38,833 bases of DNA from the NCBI GenBank assembly GCA_013388925.1, contig JACAEJ010000013.1, forward strand, positions 1-38,833. The letters are read 5' to 3'. Shown piece after piece: positions 33,429 to 38,833 of this stretch (its first letter is position 1; every line of letters begins with the position of its first letter). The translations under genes were made by a program, and so were the position numbers. This DNA is from Nitrososphaerales archaeon (GTDB lineage: Archaea > Thermoproteota > Nitrososphaeria > Nitrososphaerales > JACAEJ01). The notes beneath the pieces are model-generated. The model was not told where the DNA came from and did no database searches. It saw only the letters and a program-made list of their open reading frames with translations.

Positions 33429-34628
33429 ATGCCATCTGTTGGGAAGAATATAGTCAGGCTTGCAGAGGCCATACTTATCAGCTACCCTCTTTGCGATTGG
33501 TGCCTTGGAAGGCATTTCCCAAGCTTTAAAGGAGAGGATGATGAGACCAAGGGAAGGATGGTAAGAGGAGCAGTTAAGGCAGAAATAAAGGAAGGGCAGT
33601 GCTTTATTTGCCAAGGCATAATGCATTCTCTGAAGGATTCTTCTTCCAAGGTTTTGGAGCTATTAAGGGATTACGAGTTTAATGAGTTTCTTGTGGGTGC
33701 AAAGCTCCCAAAGGAAGTCGTAGAGAGGGAGGACGATCTAAGGGCTAGGTTCAAGCTCAGGGGAGGAGAGGCGATCAAGAGCGCTATAACAAGAGAGATA
33801 GGGAAAAAGATAGCCTCTAGCACCAACAAGAAGGTCAACTTTCGTAGCCCAGATATGACCGTCTTGATGGACTTTGTCTCTGGAGCAATCAGCCTCAATC
33901 CAAAGCCATTATTCGTTTATGGGAGATACCTGAAGAAAGCAAGAGGGCTCCCTCAGAAGAGAAGGAAGTGTAGAGAGTGTGGAGGCAAGGGATGTCATGA
34001 ATGCGACTATACAGGGTTTATGAGGGAAGTGAGTGTAGAGCAGATCCTTGCCCAAATGTTAACAGAGCGGTTTAAAGGGAAAGGGACAAAGTTCACCTGG
34101 GTGGGAGGGGAGAGCGCTGAGAGCCTTGTGCTGGGCAGTGGAAGGCCTTTCTATGCTGAGATAAACGAGACCAAGTTAAGGCGTTTAGATAGACCAGAAA
34201 TGTTCAAGGAGCAGGATGGCATAGTCCCAAAAGAGATCAGAATTATAGACAAGAAGCCAAGAGGGAGCCCAGGCTTCATTGTGACAGTCTCTGCTCGTGT
34301 AAAGTTTGATGAGGAGGTAAACGAAGACAAGCTCAACACACTCAAAGAAGTCCTTCAGAACTTCGAAGTCAAGGTTGTACCCTTAAGAAAGAAGGTTTTC
34401 ACGAAGAAAATATATTCTTTTGACGTGAAGCTCATAGATGGCAAAGAGGCCGAGATGCTCTTCAGATGTGATGGGGGGCTCAACATAAAGAAGTTCATCG
34501 GTGGCTCCAACTCTGGTCTAAGAGAGGAGGGGGTGTTGGAGATAACCCCGAACGTATCTGAATTGATGGGGGTAGGAGCAAACTGCGAGGTTTTTGATGT
34601 GCTAGACGTGGAGGTTTTGGGAGAATGA
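33429..34628 (+). CDS. pus10: tRNA pseudouridine synthase Pus10
   Basis: 399 residues. The N-terminal THUMP-containing part has a zinc-like site: CDWCLGR at the start with CFICQG downstream. KPLFVYGRYLKKARGLPQ begins the catalytic region, followed by a second Cys group (KCRECGGKGCHECDYTG), then LGSGRPFYAEINETKLRRLD and GSPGFIVTVSARVKF. In archaea Pus10 makes pseudouridine 54 and 55 of the T-loop. Archaeal members measure 380-430 residues, so this is complete. Together with TgtA and Pcc1 it forms a set of tRNA-modification genes in the window. It starts a plus-strand run with eL21 and rpoF. Confidence 0.93.
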   Translation: MPSVGKNIVRLAEAILISYPLCDWCLGRHFPSFKGEDDETKGRMVRGAVKAEIKEGQCFICQGIMHSLKDSSSKVLELLRDYEFNEFLVGAKLPKEVVEREDDLRARFKLRGGEAIKSAITREIGKKIASSTNKKVNFRSPDMTVLMDFVSGAISLNPKPLFVYGRYLKKARGLPQKRRKCRECGGKGCHECDYTGFMREVSVEQILAQMLTERFKGKGTKFTWVGGESAESLVLGSGRPFYAEINETKLRRLDRPEMFKEQDGIVPKEIRIIDKKPRGSPGFIVTVSARVKFDEEVNEDKLNTLKEVLQNFEVKVVPLRKKVFTKKIYSFDVKLIDGKEAEMLFRCDGGLNIKKFIGGSNSGLREEGVLEITPNVSELMGVGANCEVFDVLDVEVLGE

Positions 34629-34729
34629 AAATCAACCATCATCCTCCCACCTCTAAAATGCTTCCGCAACACCCAAATACTCTATGATTCTGTGACCGTA
34701 TGTCAGAAGTTAGATATCGCGGTGAGATT

Positions 34730-35041
34730 ATGCCGAGGTCCAAGGGTTTTAGGCGTAGAACAAGGAGCCTACTGATCAGAAGAGGAAGCAAGGGCTTGAC
34801 ACCTCTCCTTCACGAGTATAAGGTCAAGGATAAAGTTGTGATAAACATAGATTCAAGTCAGGTCAAGGGCATGCCCCATAGACGTTATCAGGGTCTTGTC
34901 GGTATCGTAGAAGAAGTTAGAAGAAGGTCTCTCATGATAGAGGTGCCAGTAGGAGGAAAGATAAAGAGGATAATAGCGAGGTTTGAGCATATAAAGCCAC
35001 ATGCCGAGGGGCTTCGATCTGAACAAGCCATCGAGAGGTAA
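34730..35041 (+). CDS. rpl21e: Large-subunit ribosomal protein eL21
   Basis: 103 residues from ATG 34730, which has GGTGAG shortly before it and gives the family N-terminus MPRSKGFRRRTRSLL. An earlier ATG at 34700 would add ten residues outside the family. KVKDKVVINIDSSQVKGMPH and RRYQGLVGIVEEVRRR are the conserved SH3-like core. Archaeal eL21 is about 95-105 residues. eL21 and rpoF stand next to each other in many archaea. Confidence 0.93.
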   Translation: MPRSKGFRRRTRSLLIRRGSKGLTPLLHEYKVKDKVVINIDSSQVKGMPHRRYQGLVGIVEEVRRRSLMIEVPVGGKIKRIIARFEHIKPHAEGLRSEQAIER

Positions 35042-35090
35042 AAATTTAAAATAAAGCCAAAATATTGTAAAGATTTTGTGGTGGTTTTGG

Positions 35091-35408
35091 TTGCCTAAAG
35101 GTAAAAGGACGGTTATCTCCATACCTGAAGCCAAAGAGATATTGGGGAAGATAGATGTAGAGAAGGCAGACCAGATACAGAAAAGGACTATAGACTACGT
35201 TGCAAAGTTCTCCAAGACTACGCCTGAAAGGGCGAGGGAGATGAGGGAGAGACTAATCATGGAGTGCTCTTTGACCGATGAAGAGGCCACAGAGTTGATC
35301 AACATAATGCCCAAGAGTATGGAGGAGATAAGGGTCTTCACTTCTGGCTGGAAGAAGCTCCTGCCTACAGAAGTTGTGAAAAAGATTATTGGAATTCTCA
35401 AATTCTAA
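35091..35408 (+). CDS. rpoF: RNA polymerase subunit F (Rpb4)
   Basis: 105 residues from TTG 35091, which has GGTGGT about 5-8 nt before it; TTG 35076 would add five residues with three Trp that do not match the family. ISIPEAKEILGKI, ATELINIMPKSMEEIRVF and LPTEVVKKIIGIL correspond to the helices by which Rpb4 binds Rpb7 in the polymerase stalk. The stalk partner RpoE (Rpb7) is not in the window. It follows eL21 by about 50 nt and precedes the tRNA-Gln gene. Confidence 0.9.
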   Translation: MPKGKRTVISIPEAKEILGKIDVEKADQIQKRTIDYVAKFSKTTPERAREMRERLIMECSLTDEEATELINIMPKSMEEIRVFTSGWKKLLPTEVVKKIIGILKF

Positions 35409-35462
35409 ATATTCTTATAAAATTCTCGGCAAATATTAATCATCCCAAACAGCGTCAAATAA

Positions 35463-35472
35463 GTTTTTAAAT
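35463..35472 (+). promoter_or_regulatory. TATA box for the tRNA-Gln gene
   Basis: GTTTTTAAAT preceded by AATAA. A transcription start about 25 nt on, near 35492, would leave a leader of about 12 nt before mature position 1 at 35505, a usual length for archaeal tRNA genes. Confidence 0.5.
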
Positions 35473-35504
35473 GAAAAGTGGAGAATGAATCCTAGCCCGG
35501 AAAG

Positions 35505-35633
35505 AGCCCGGTGGAGAGAGCCAGCCGAGTGTAGCGGTCAAGCAAGAAGTCTCTACTTCCTTGAGTAGCGGGCTTTGGAGGAATATCCCGAAGCCACCCG
35601 CTGACGCCAGTTCGAATCTGGCCCGGGCTACCA
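35505..35633 (+). tRNA. tRNA-Gln(UUG) with three introns and encoded CCA
   Basis: The exons are 35505-35514, 35530-35544, 35566-35578 and 35596-35630, making 73 nt, then CCA 35631-35633. Acceptor: AGCCCGG with CCGGGCT, discriminator A. D arm: TGT AGCGGTCAA GCA. Anticodon arm: GCGGG-CTTTGGA-CCCGC, anticodon TTG. T arm: GCCAG-TTCGAAT-CTGGC. Intron 1 (15 nt, 35515-35529) lies between positions 10 and 11. Intron 2 (21 nt, 35545-35565) lies between 24 and 25. Intron 3 (17 nt, 35579-35595) is at the common site 37/38. Each has a 4-bp central helix flanked by two 3-nt bulges, with cuts after the second bulge base; intron 1 has a weak outer helix. Confidence 0.92.
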
Positions 35634-35664
35634 TGAATTTTAGTCAGAACGACGTTAGTACATG

Positions 35665-36135
35665 TTATAATTTTGCCAACGATTTTTCATAGTCAACTGC
35701 AACGTATTCTTTGCCTTTCTGAACTACTTTGTGTCCTTCTTTTTCCAAAAGTCTCTTTTGCCCTTCAACTCCACCTGGATATTTTGGGTTTAGCACTCCT
35801 CCACTTTTCAGAGTACGCCAATATGGAGTAATGTCTTTTTCACCTTTTTGCCTTATTTCTTCGGCGGCGTTTGATGCAATCCATGCAAAGATGCCAGTGG
35901 TAATTGGACAACCGATTGTTGCGTTATGTTTTTTTGCCAAGGCTACACGAATCTCGTTAATGGTTGTAAGTTTTCCTTTTGGCACTCTTCTCATAATATC
36001 ATCGACTTCAATCGGTGATGGAATGACCACTGTACCTGTGCCCCATCTTTTACTCATTTTATCAGTTATTATTTCGACTTTTGGCAGACCTTTGTCATCT
36101 TTCAGTTTTTCAGACCAACTTTTTATTCTCACCAT
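35665..36135 (-). CDS. Alkyltransferase-like (MGMT-family) DNA-binding protein without the active Cys
   Basis: 156 residues. The C-terminal MGMT-like winged helix is visible in RVPKGKLTTINEIRVALAKK (the gate of the methyltransferase fold), GCPITTGIFAWIASNAAEE (recognition helix) and GGVEGQKRLLEKEGHKVV near the end. Where repair methyltransferases have Pro-Cys-His-Arg, this protein has PYWRTL, so the alkyl-accepting Cys is missing. Alkyltransferase-like proteins often have Trp at the Cys position and flag O6-alkylguanine for nucleotide excision repair. Whether this group does the same is inferred. It faces the tRNA gene, 32 nt from it. Confidence 0.75.
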   Translation of the reverse strand: MVRIKSWSEKLKDDKGLPKVEIITDKMSKRWGTGTVVIPSPIEVDDIMRRVPKGKLTTINEIRVALAKKHNATIGCPITTGIFAWIASNAAEEIRQKGEKDITPYWRTLKSGGVLNPKYPGGVEGQKRLLEKEGHKVVQKGKEYVAVDYEKSLAKL

Positions 36136-36192
36136 AGCTTTCCCTTAAGATTTGATTAACTTTCTTAATAAGTCTTTAACCCAAGTCAGATG

Positions 36193-36444
36193 CTATATTC
36201 TTTTGCTCCATGCTTCTTTTAGCTTAGAAACAAAACCTTTCTCGTCCTCTGCTATCCTCTTTTTCACCTCTCTCCCAGTAGCAGGACAATTCTTATACCC
36301 TACACCCACGATGCTATGAATGAGTCTGTCGATTTCCTGCTTGTTCTCAACCGTAACCTTAATTCCAGCTTTCTCGAAAACCTCTTTTAGATGTCTGAAA
36401 TAACAGGTCAAAACAAACTTCACCAATATAGGTGGACTTTTCAA
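36193..36444 (-). CDS. Small protein of unknown function
   Basis: 83 residues, basic and helical. Features: FVLTCYFRHLKEVFEKAGIK, ENKQEIDRLIHSIVGVGYKN, then CPATGREVKKRI and a C-terminal helix. HLKEVFEKAGI and the KNCPATxxEVKKRI pattern look conserved and I believe similar small proteins occur in other archaea, but I cannot name a family. The 48-nt gap to the alkyltransferase-like gene downstream would allow co-transcription. The first ten residues may not belong: no clear ribosome site precedes ATG 36444. Confidence 0.55.
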   Translation of the reverse strand: MKSPPILVKFVLTCYFRHLKEVFEKAGIKVTVENKQEIDRLIHSIVGVGYKNCPATGREVKKRIAEDEKGFVSKLKEAWSKRI

Positions 36445-36486
36445 GTTTATAACGATTTGTCAAATATTCTTTTCTCGTATTCCTAA

Positions 36487-36597
36487 GAGAGTCAAATTCG
36501 AACCGCGTTACAAGAGGAATGGGAGAACAACTACCACAAACCAGAGTTAGATGCTCTAACTAGCGGAAGAAGCTTTAACAAGATCCTTCACTATTAA
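36487..36597 (+). other. Short frame, possible gene fragment, and small hairpins
   Basis: A 36-codon stretch without an ATG lies between the two small genes and ends at TAA 36595-36597. It encodes QEEWENNYHKPELDALTSGR and a short tail. The Trp and Tyr-x-Lys-Pro spacing vaguely recalls transposase C-termini, but this is not enough for a call. A 7-bp hairpin (AGTTAGA-TGC-TCTAACT, 36545-36561) and a 5-bp one (GAGTT-AGA-AACTC, 36602-36614) lie in the same gap. Confidence 0.2.
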
Positions 36598-36649
36598 AAT
36601 CGAGTTAGAAACTCTTAAATAAAGTCAAGGCTGATAAACTCCGATTTGC

Positions 36650-37030
36650 ATGTATCATACGATTGTTCATTTCGAAATACCTGCAGAGAATGTGGAGAGA
36701 CTTAGGAAATTCTATAGTCAGCTCTTCGGTTGGAAGATAGAGAAGACGAAAGGCATGGATTACTGGTTGATAGAAACTGTTCCAGTCGATAAACAGGGCA
36801 GACCCAAAGCTCAAGGTGTCAATGGAGGGATGATGAAGAAGCAGAGTCCTGAGCATAAGTTCACATACTACGTTTTGGTGGAGTCGGTTGACGAATACTG
36901 TAAGAAGATTGAGAAATTAGGAGGAAAGGTCATAGTTCCGAAGATGGAAGTATCAAATATTGGATGGTGGGCTATGGCCATCGATCCAGAAGGCAACCAC
37001 TTTGCCATCTGGGAAGGAATGCAAAAGTGA
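36650..37030 (+). CDS. VOC-superfamily protein
   Basis: 126 residues with two beta-alpha-beta-beta-beta modules: HTIVHFEIPAENVERLRKFY with QLFGWKIEKTKGMDYW in the first, and TYYVLVESVDEYCKKIEKLG with GWWAMAIDPEGNHFAIWEG in the second. Metal ligands expected in the superfamily are plausible at His7 and Glu123. Members include glyoxalase I, dioxygenases and antibiotic-binding proteins, so the reaction is not predictable. Monocistronic, with AT-rich DNA (TTAAATAAAG) at 36615-36624 as likely promoter. Confidence 0.88.
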   Translation: MYHTIVHFEIPAENVERLRKFYSQLFGWKIEKTKGMDYWLIETVPVDKQGRPKAQGVNGGMMKKQSPEHKFTYYVLVESVDEYCKKIEKLGGKVIVPKMEVSNIGWWAMAIDPEGNHFAIWEGMQK

Positions 37031-37378
37031 TACCGAGTTAAAGTCATTTGAGCCCGACAGTAGCAGTTGGCCTTCGCAAAAGTTGCGCCATATGCTATCC
37101 GACAGTATCCTCTGATCTTAACTCTTCTTGCAGGCCCACCCGAGTCAACAAGAAAAAAGACGAGTAAAGCGTGGGTTTGCCATTCAATTCATTATGTTGG
37201 TGGAGACGACATCGGGTCGGAGGTTGATGGAATAGAAAAACAAGTATTTCTAAAATGGCAGGAACACGCATTCTGTTTTTTCTTGAGTCTTCTGTCGCTT
37301 TCTTTCCAAGATATTCGATAGGATTGTTAAACCCAAAACCTATAAAAGTTAATAGTTTCTAAAAAGGAGGAGCGAGAA
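37031..37378. other. 348-bp gap upstream of rubredoxin
   Basis: No gene is supported here. An 84-codon frame at 37067-37321 exists, but its product has no family features, no start signal and a low-complexity Leu/Ser/Phe tail, so I do not call it. The 3' part holds signals for the rubredoxin operon: TATAAAAGTT at 37341-37350 and GGAGG at 37366-37370, 8 nt before TTG 37379. The distance from this TATA to the start allows only a very short leader, so either the TATA or the GGAGG may not be used. Confidence 0.4.
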
Positions 37379-37538
37379 TTGCAAAAGTACAAATGCACAG
37401 TCTGCGGATATGTGTACGATCCTGAGAAGGGCGATCCTGATTCTGGTATAAAAGTGGGCACATCTTTTGAAGATTTGCCGGATGATTGGGTATGCCCAAC
37501 GTGGGGCTAGTAAAGAGGCATTTGAGAGGGTGGATTAA
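37379..37538 (+). pseudogene. rub: Rubredoxin with a frameshift that removes the fourth cysteine
   Basis: From TTG 37379 the frame encodes [20 protein letters not shown] and [11 protein letters not shown], then stops at TAG 37508-37510 after 43 residues. Rubredoxins have 50-55 residues and need two CxxC pairs; only three Cys remain. If two bases (TG) are added near 37502-37504 the end becomes [15 protein letters not shown] with TAA at 37536-37538, exactly the family C-terminus. So the gene has lost 2 nt, or the sequence contains an error. Rubredoxin is the electron donor for the flavodiiron protein whose ATG follows the restored stop by 3 nt, which argues that the intact gene existed recently. 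Confidence 0.85.
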
Positions 37539-37541
37539 GAA

Positions 37542-38729
37542 ATGGCAGTTAGAGAGTTAAAACCAGGCATTTATTCAGTAGGCGCAATAGATTGGGATAG
37601 AAGGCTATTTGATGAACTTATACCACTTCCAGACGGAACAAGCTATAACGCCTACTTGATAAAGGGTAGCGAAAAGACAGCGCTAATAGATACTGTTGAT
37701 CCAACCAAAGAAAGGGAGATTATAAGTAACCTTAAGGAACTCGGTATCAACAAAATCGATTATGTCATTGCCAATCATGCTGAGCAGGACCATTCGGGAT
37801 CGATACATAAAATTTTGATGATTTATCCTGATGCCAAAGTTGTCACCAATCCAAAATGTAAAGATATGCTTATGGATTTGCTCTTAATTCCTGATGAGAA
37901 AATCATCACGGTAAATGATAGAGAGAGTATATCGCTAGGAGATAAGACATTGGATTTCATCCTTGCTCCGTGGGTCCACTGGCCTGAGACGATGTTCACA
38001 TATTTGAGGGAAGACAGAATACTCTTCACTTGCGACTTTCTCGGCTCCCATCTTGCAACATCCAATCTATATGTGGTCGATGAAGCAACTGTCTATGAGG
38101 CAGCAAAGAGATACTATGCAGAAATAATGATGCCGTTTAGGATGGCTATTAAGAGGAATTTGGACAAGATAAAGGATCTGGAGATTAAAATAATTGCACC
38201 AAGCCACGGCCCAGTCTATGACAGACCAGAGTTTATTCTGAACGCATATAAAGAGTGGATTTCTGATGAGGTAAAGAGTGAAGTGATCATTCCTTATATT
38301 TCAATGCATGGTAGCACAGGTAAAATGGTCGATTACTTTGTAGACGCTTTGATTAAAAGGGGCATGACTGTAAAGCCATTTAATTTGACAAAAACGGATA
38401 TTGGAGAACTTGCTATGGCTCTTGTGGATGCCGCTGCTATAGTAATTGCCTCACCTACAGTACTGATAGGCCCTCATCCAAATATTGTATATGCAACTTA
38501 TCTTGTCAATGTCTTAAGGCCAAAGTTGAAACTTGCATCTGTAATTGGCTCTTGTGGATGGGGAGGAAAGATGTTAGAGCATATAAAAGAGATGTTAACC
38601 AATCTAAAAGTAGATGTCATTGAACCGGTTGTTGTAAAAGGATATCCTAAGGAAGAAGATTTTAAATCATTGGAAAGATTGGCAGAAGAAATCTCTAAAC
38701 GTACAACCCAGTTGAAGACTATCCCATGA
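37542..38729 (+). CDS. fprA: Flavodiiron protein (A-type flavoprotein)
   Basis: 395 residues. The N-terminal beta-lactamase-like domain carries the di-iron ligands: HAEQDHSG (His-x-Glu-x-Asp), the His of APWVHWPETM, the Asp of FTCDFLGSH and the His of APSHGPVYD. From about residue 250 there is a flavodoxin domain with IPYISMHGSTGKMVDYF (FMN phosphate loop) and SPTVLIGPHPN. The enzyme reduces O2 to water or NO to N2O using electrons from rubredoxin, protecting anaerobes from oxidative or nitrosative stress. Length matches FprA/ROO without extra domains. It follows the rubredoxin gene in one operon; its own reading frame is intact. Confidence 0.95.
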   Translation: MAVRELKPGIYSVGAIDWDRRLFDELIPLPDGTSYNAYLIKGSEKTALIDTVDPTKEREIISNLKELGINKIDYVIANHAEQDHSGSIHKILMIYPDAKVVTNPKCKDMLMDLLLIPDEKIITVNDRESISLGDKTLDFILAPWVHWPETMFTYLREDRILFTCDFLGSHLATSNLYVVDEATVYEAAKRYYAEIMMPFRMAIKRNLDKIKDLEIKIIAPSHGPVYDRPEFILNAYKEWISDEVKSEVIIPYISMHGSTGKMVDYFVDALIKRGMTVKPFNLTKTDIGELAMALVDAAAIVIASPTVLIGPHPNIVYATYLVNVLRPKLKLASVIGSCGWGGKMLEHIKEMLTNLKVDVIEPVVVKGYPKEEDFKSLERLAEEISKRTTQLKTIP

Positions 38730-38803
38730 AGAAATGCCTAGACAAGACTGATCCGCGTTCCAGAAGTAGGTTCATTAAGGAGGCTGTCCAGCACTATCTA
38801 TAG
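38726..38803 (+). pseudogene. Fragment resembling a ribbon-helix-helix regulator
   Basis: A 25-codon frame whose ATG overlaps the flavodiiron stop as ATGA. The end SRSRFIKEAVQHYL matches the second helix of CopG/Arc-type repressors (S-R-S-x-F-I-x-x-A-V-x-x-Y-L). A complete domain needs a strand and a first helix before it; here only KKCLDKTDPR precedes. It is therefore a truncated copy or a very short gene. Nothing else is seen in the last 30 bases. Confidence 0.4.
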
Positions 38804-38833
38804 AAAGTGGTGAAGATGAGAGTTTGGATATAG

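Noticed and set aside
35494-35630. Permuted or split tRNA
   Set aside because: All exons are in normal order and three ordinary introns explain the whole sequence.
36480-36560. tRNA-like sequence on the minus strand (TTCGAAT loop and a TAGAGCATCTAA arm)
   Set aside because: The stems around the TTCGAAT loop do not pair and no acceptor stem exists.
37067-37321. 84-codon open frame between the VOC and rubredoxin genes
   Set aside because: No family feature, ribosome site or conserved pattern; tail of low complexity.
37499-37510. Programmed +1 frameshift in rubredoxin
   Set aside because: A +1 shift gives CPTW-ASKE without the fourth Cys, so it would not make a working protein.
1-38833. CRISPR array, insertion sequence, SRP RNA or rRNA gene
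   Set aside because: No regularly spaced repeats, no intact transposase and no conserved SRP or rRNA motifs were found on either strand.

Overview
The window looks like one contiguous piece of an archaeal chromosome, probably from the TACK group. The evidence is the exosome genes rrp4, rrp41 and rrp42 beside psmA and SBDS, together with KEOPS Pcc1, eL43 (L37Ae), eL21, eL38, RpoF (Rpb4), SRP54, Pus10, archaeosine TgtA, aIF5A, Lsm, an archaeal-type RNase P RNA lacking P18, and a tRNA cut by three bulge-helix-bulge introns. The closer affiliation (Thaumarchaeota/Aigarchaeota, Bathyarchaeota or a crenarchaeal relative) cannot be settled by eye. TTG starts are common. Rubredoxin, a flavodiiron protein, a four-cluster ferredoxin with an aldehyde:ferredoxin oxidoreductase, and an ADP-forming acyl-CoA synthetase subunit point to an anaerobe or microaerophile. 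No CRISPR array, insertion sequence or provirus was seen.

Layout. 1-4.7 kb: tail of a UbiD-like gene, then a minus-strand superoperon psmA-SBDS-rrp4-rrp41-rrp42-eL43-pcc1 ending in a small protein that resembles the proteasome chaperone PAC3. 4.7-7 kb: promoter region with a 19-bp palindrome, a PRC-barrel protein, eL38 and a beta-CASP nuclease. 7-12.4 kb: TgtA, the ferredoxin/AOR pair, an Lsm protein, an AK6/Fap7-type kinase and a zinc ribbon. 12.5-16.1 kb: grpE-dnaK-dnaJ. 16.1-20.6 kb: RNase P RNA, pyrF with an unknown partner, a two-gene small-protein operon, an eL22-like protein, purA and a RAM-like protein. 20.6-27.9 kb: a minus-strand run with cis-prenyltransferase, DUF373 membrane protein, coiled-coil protein, AcdB, a thiolase remnant, CbiA, an HTH/DUF4443-like protein and a COG2509 flavoprotein. 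28-35.4 kb: aIF5A with an internal stop, Dph6, SRP54, CopZ/CopA, Pus10, eL21 and RpoF. 35.5-38.8 kb: intron-rich tRNA-Gln(UUG), an alkyltransferase-like protein, a VOC protein, a frameshifted rubredoxin with an intact flavodiiron protein, and a ribbon-helix-helix fragment.

Most genes serve RNA processing, ribosome assembly, translation and protein quality control. The observations most worth following are the triple-intron tRNA-Gln, the eL22-like protein, the PAC3-like protein, DnaK with Ser in place of its phosphate-2 Asp, the in-frame TAA in aIF5A, and the 2-nt loss that removes the fourth cysteine of rubredoxin. The last two could be real mutations or errors in the determined sequence, and raw reads are needed to tell.
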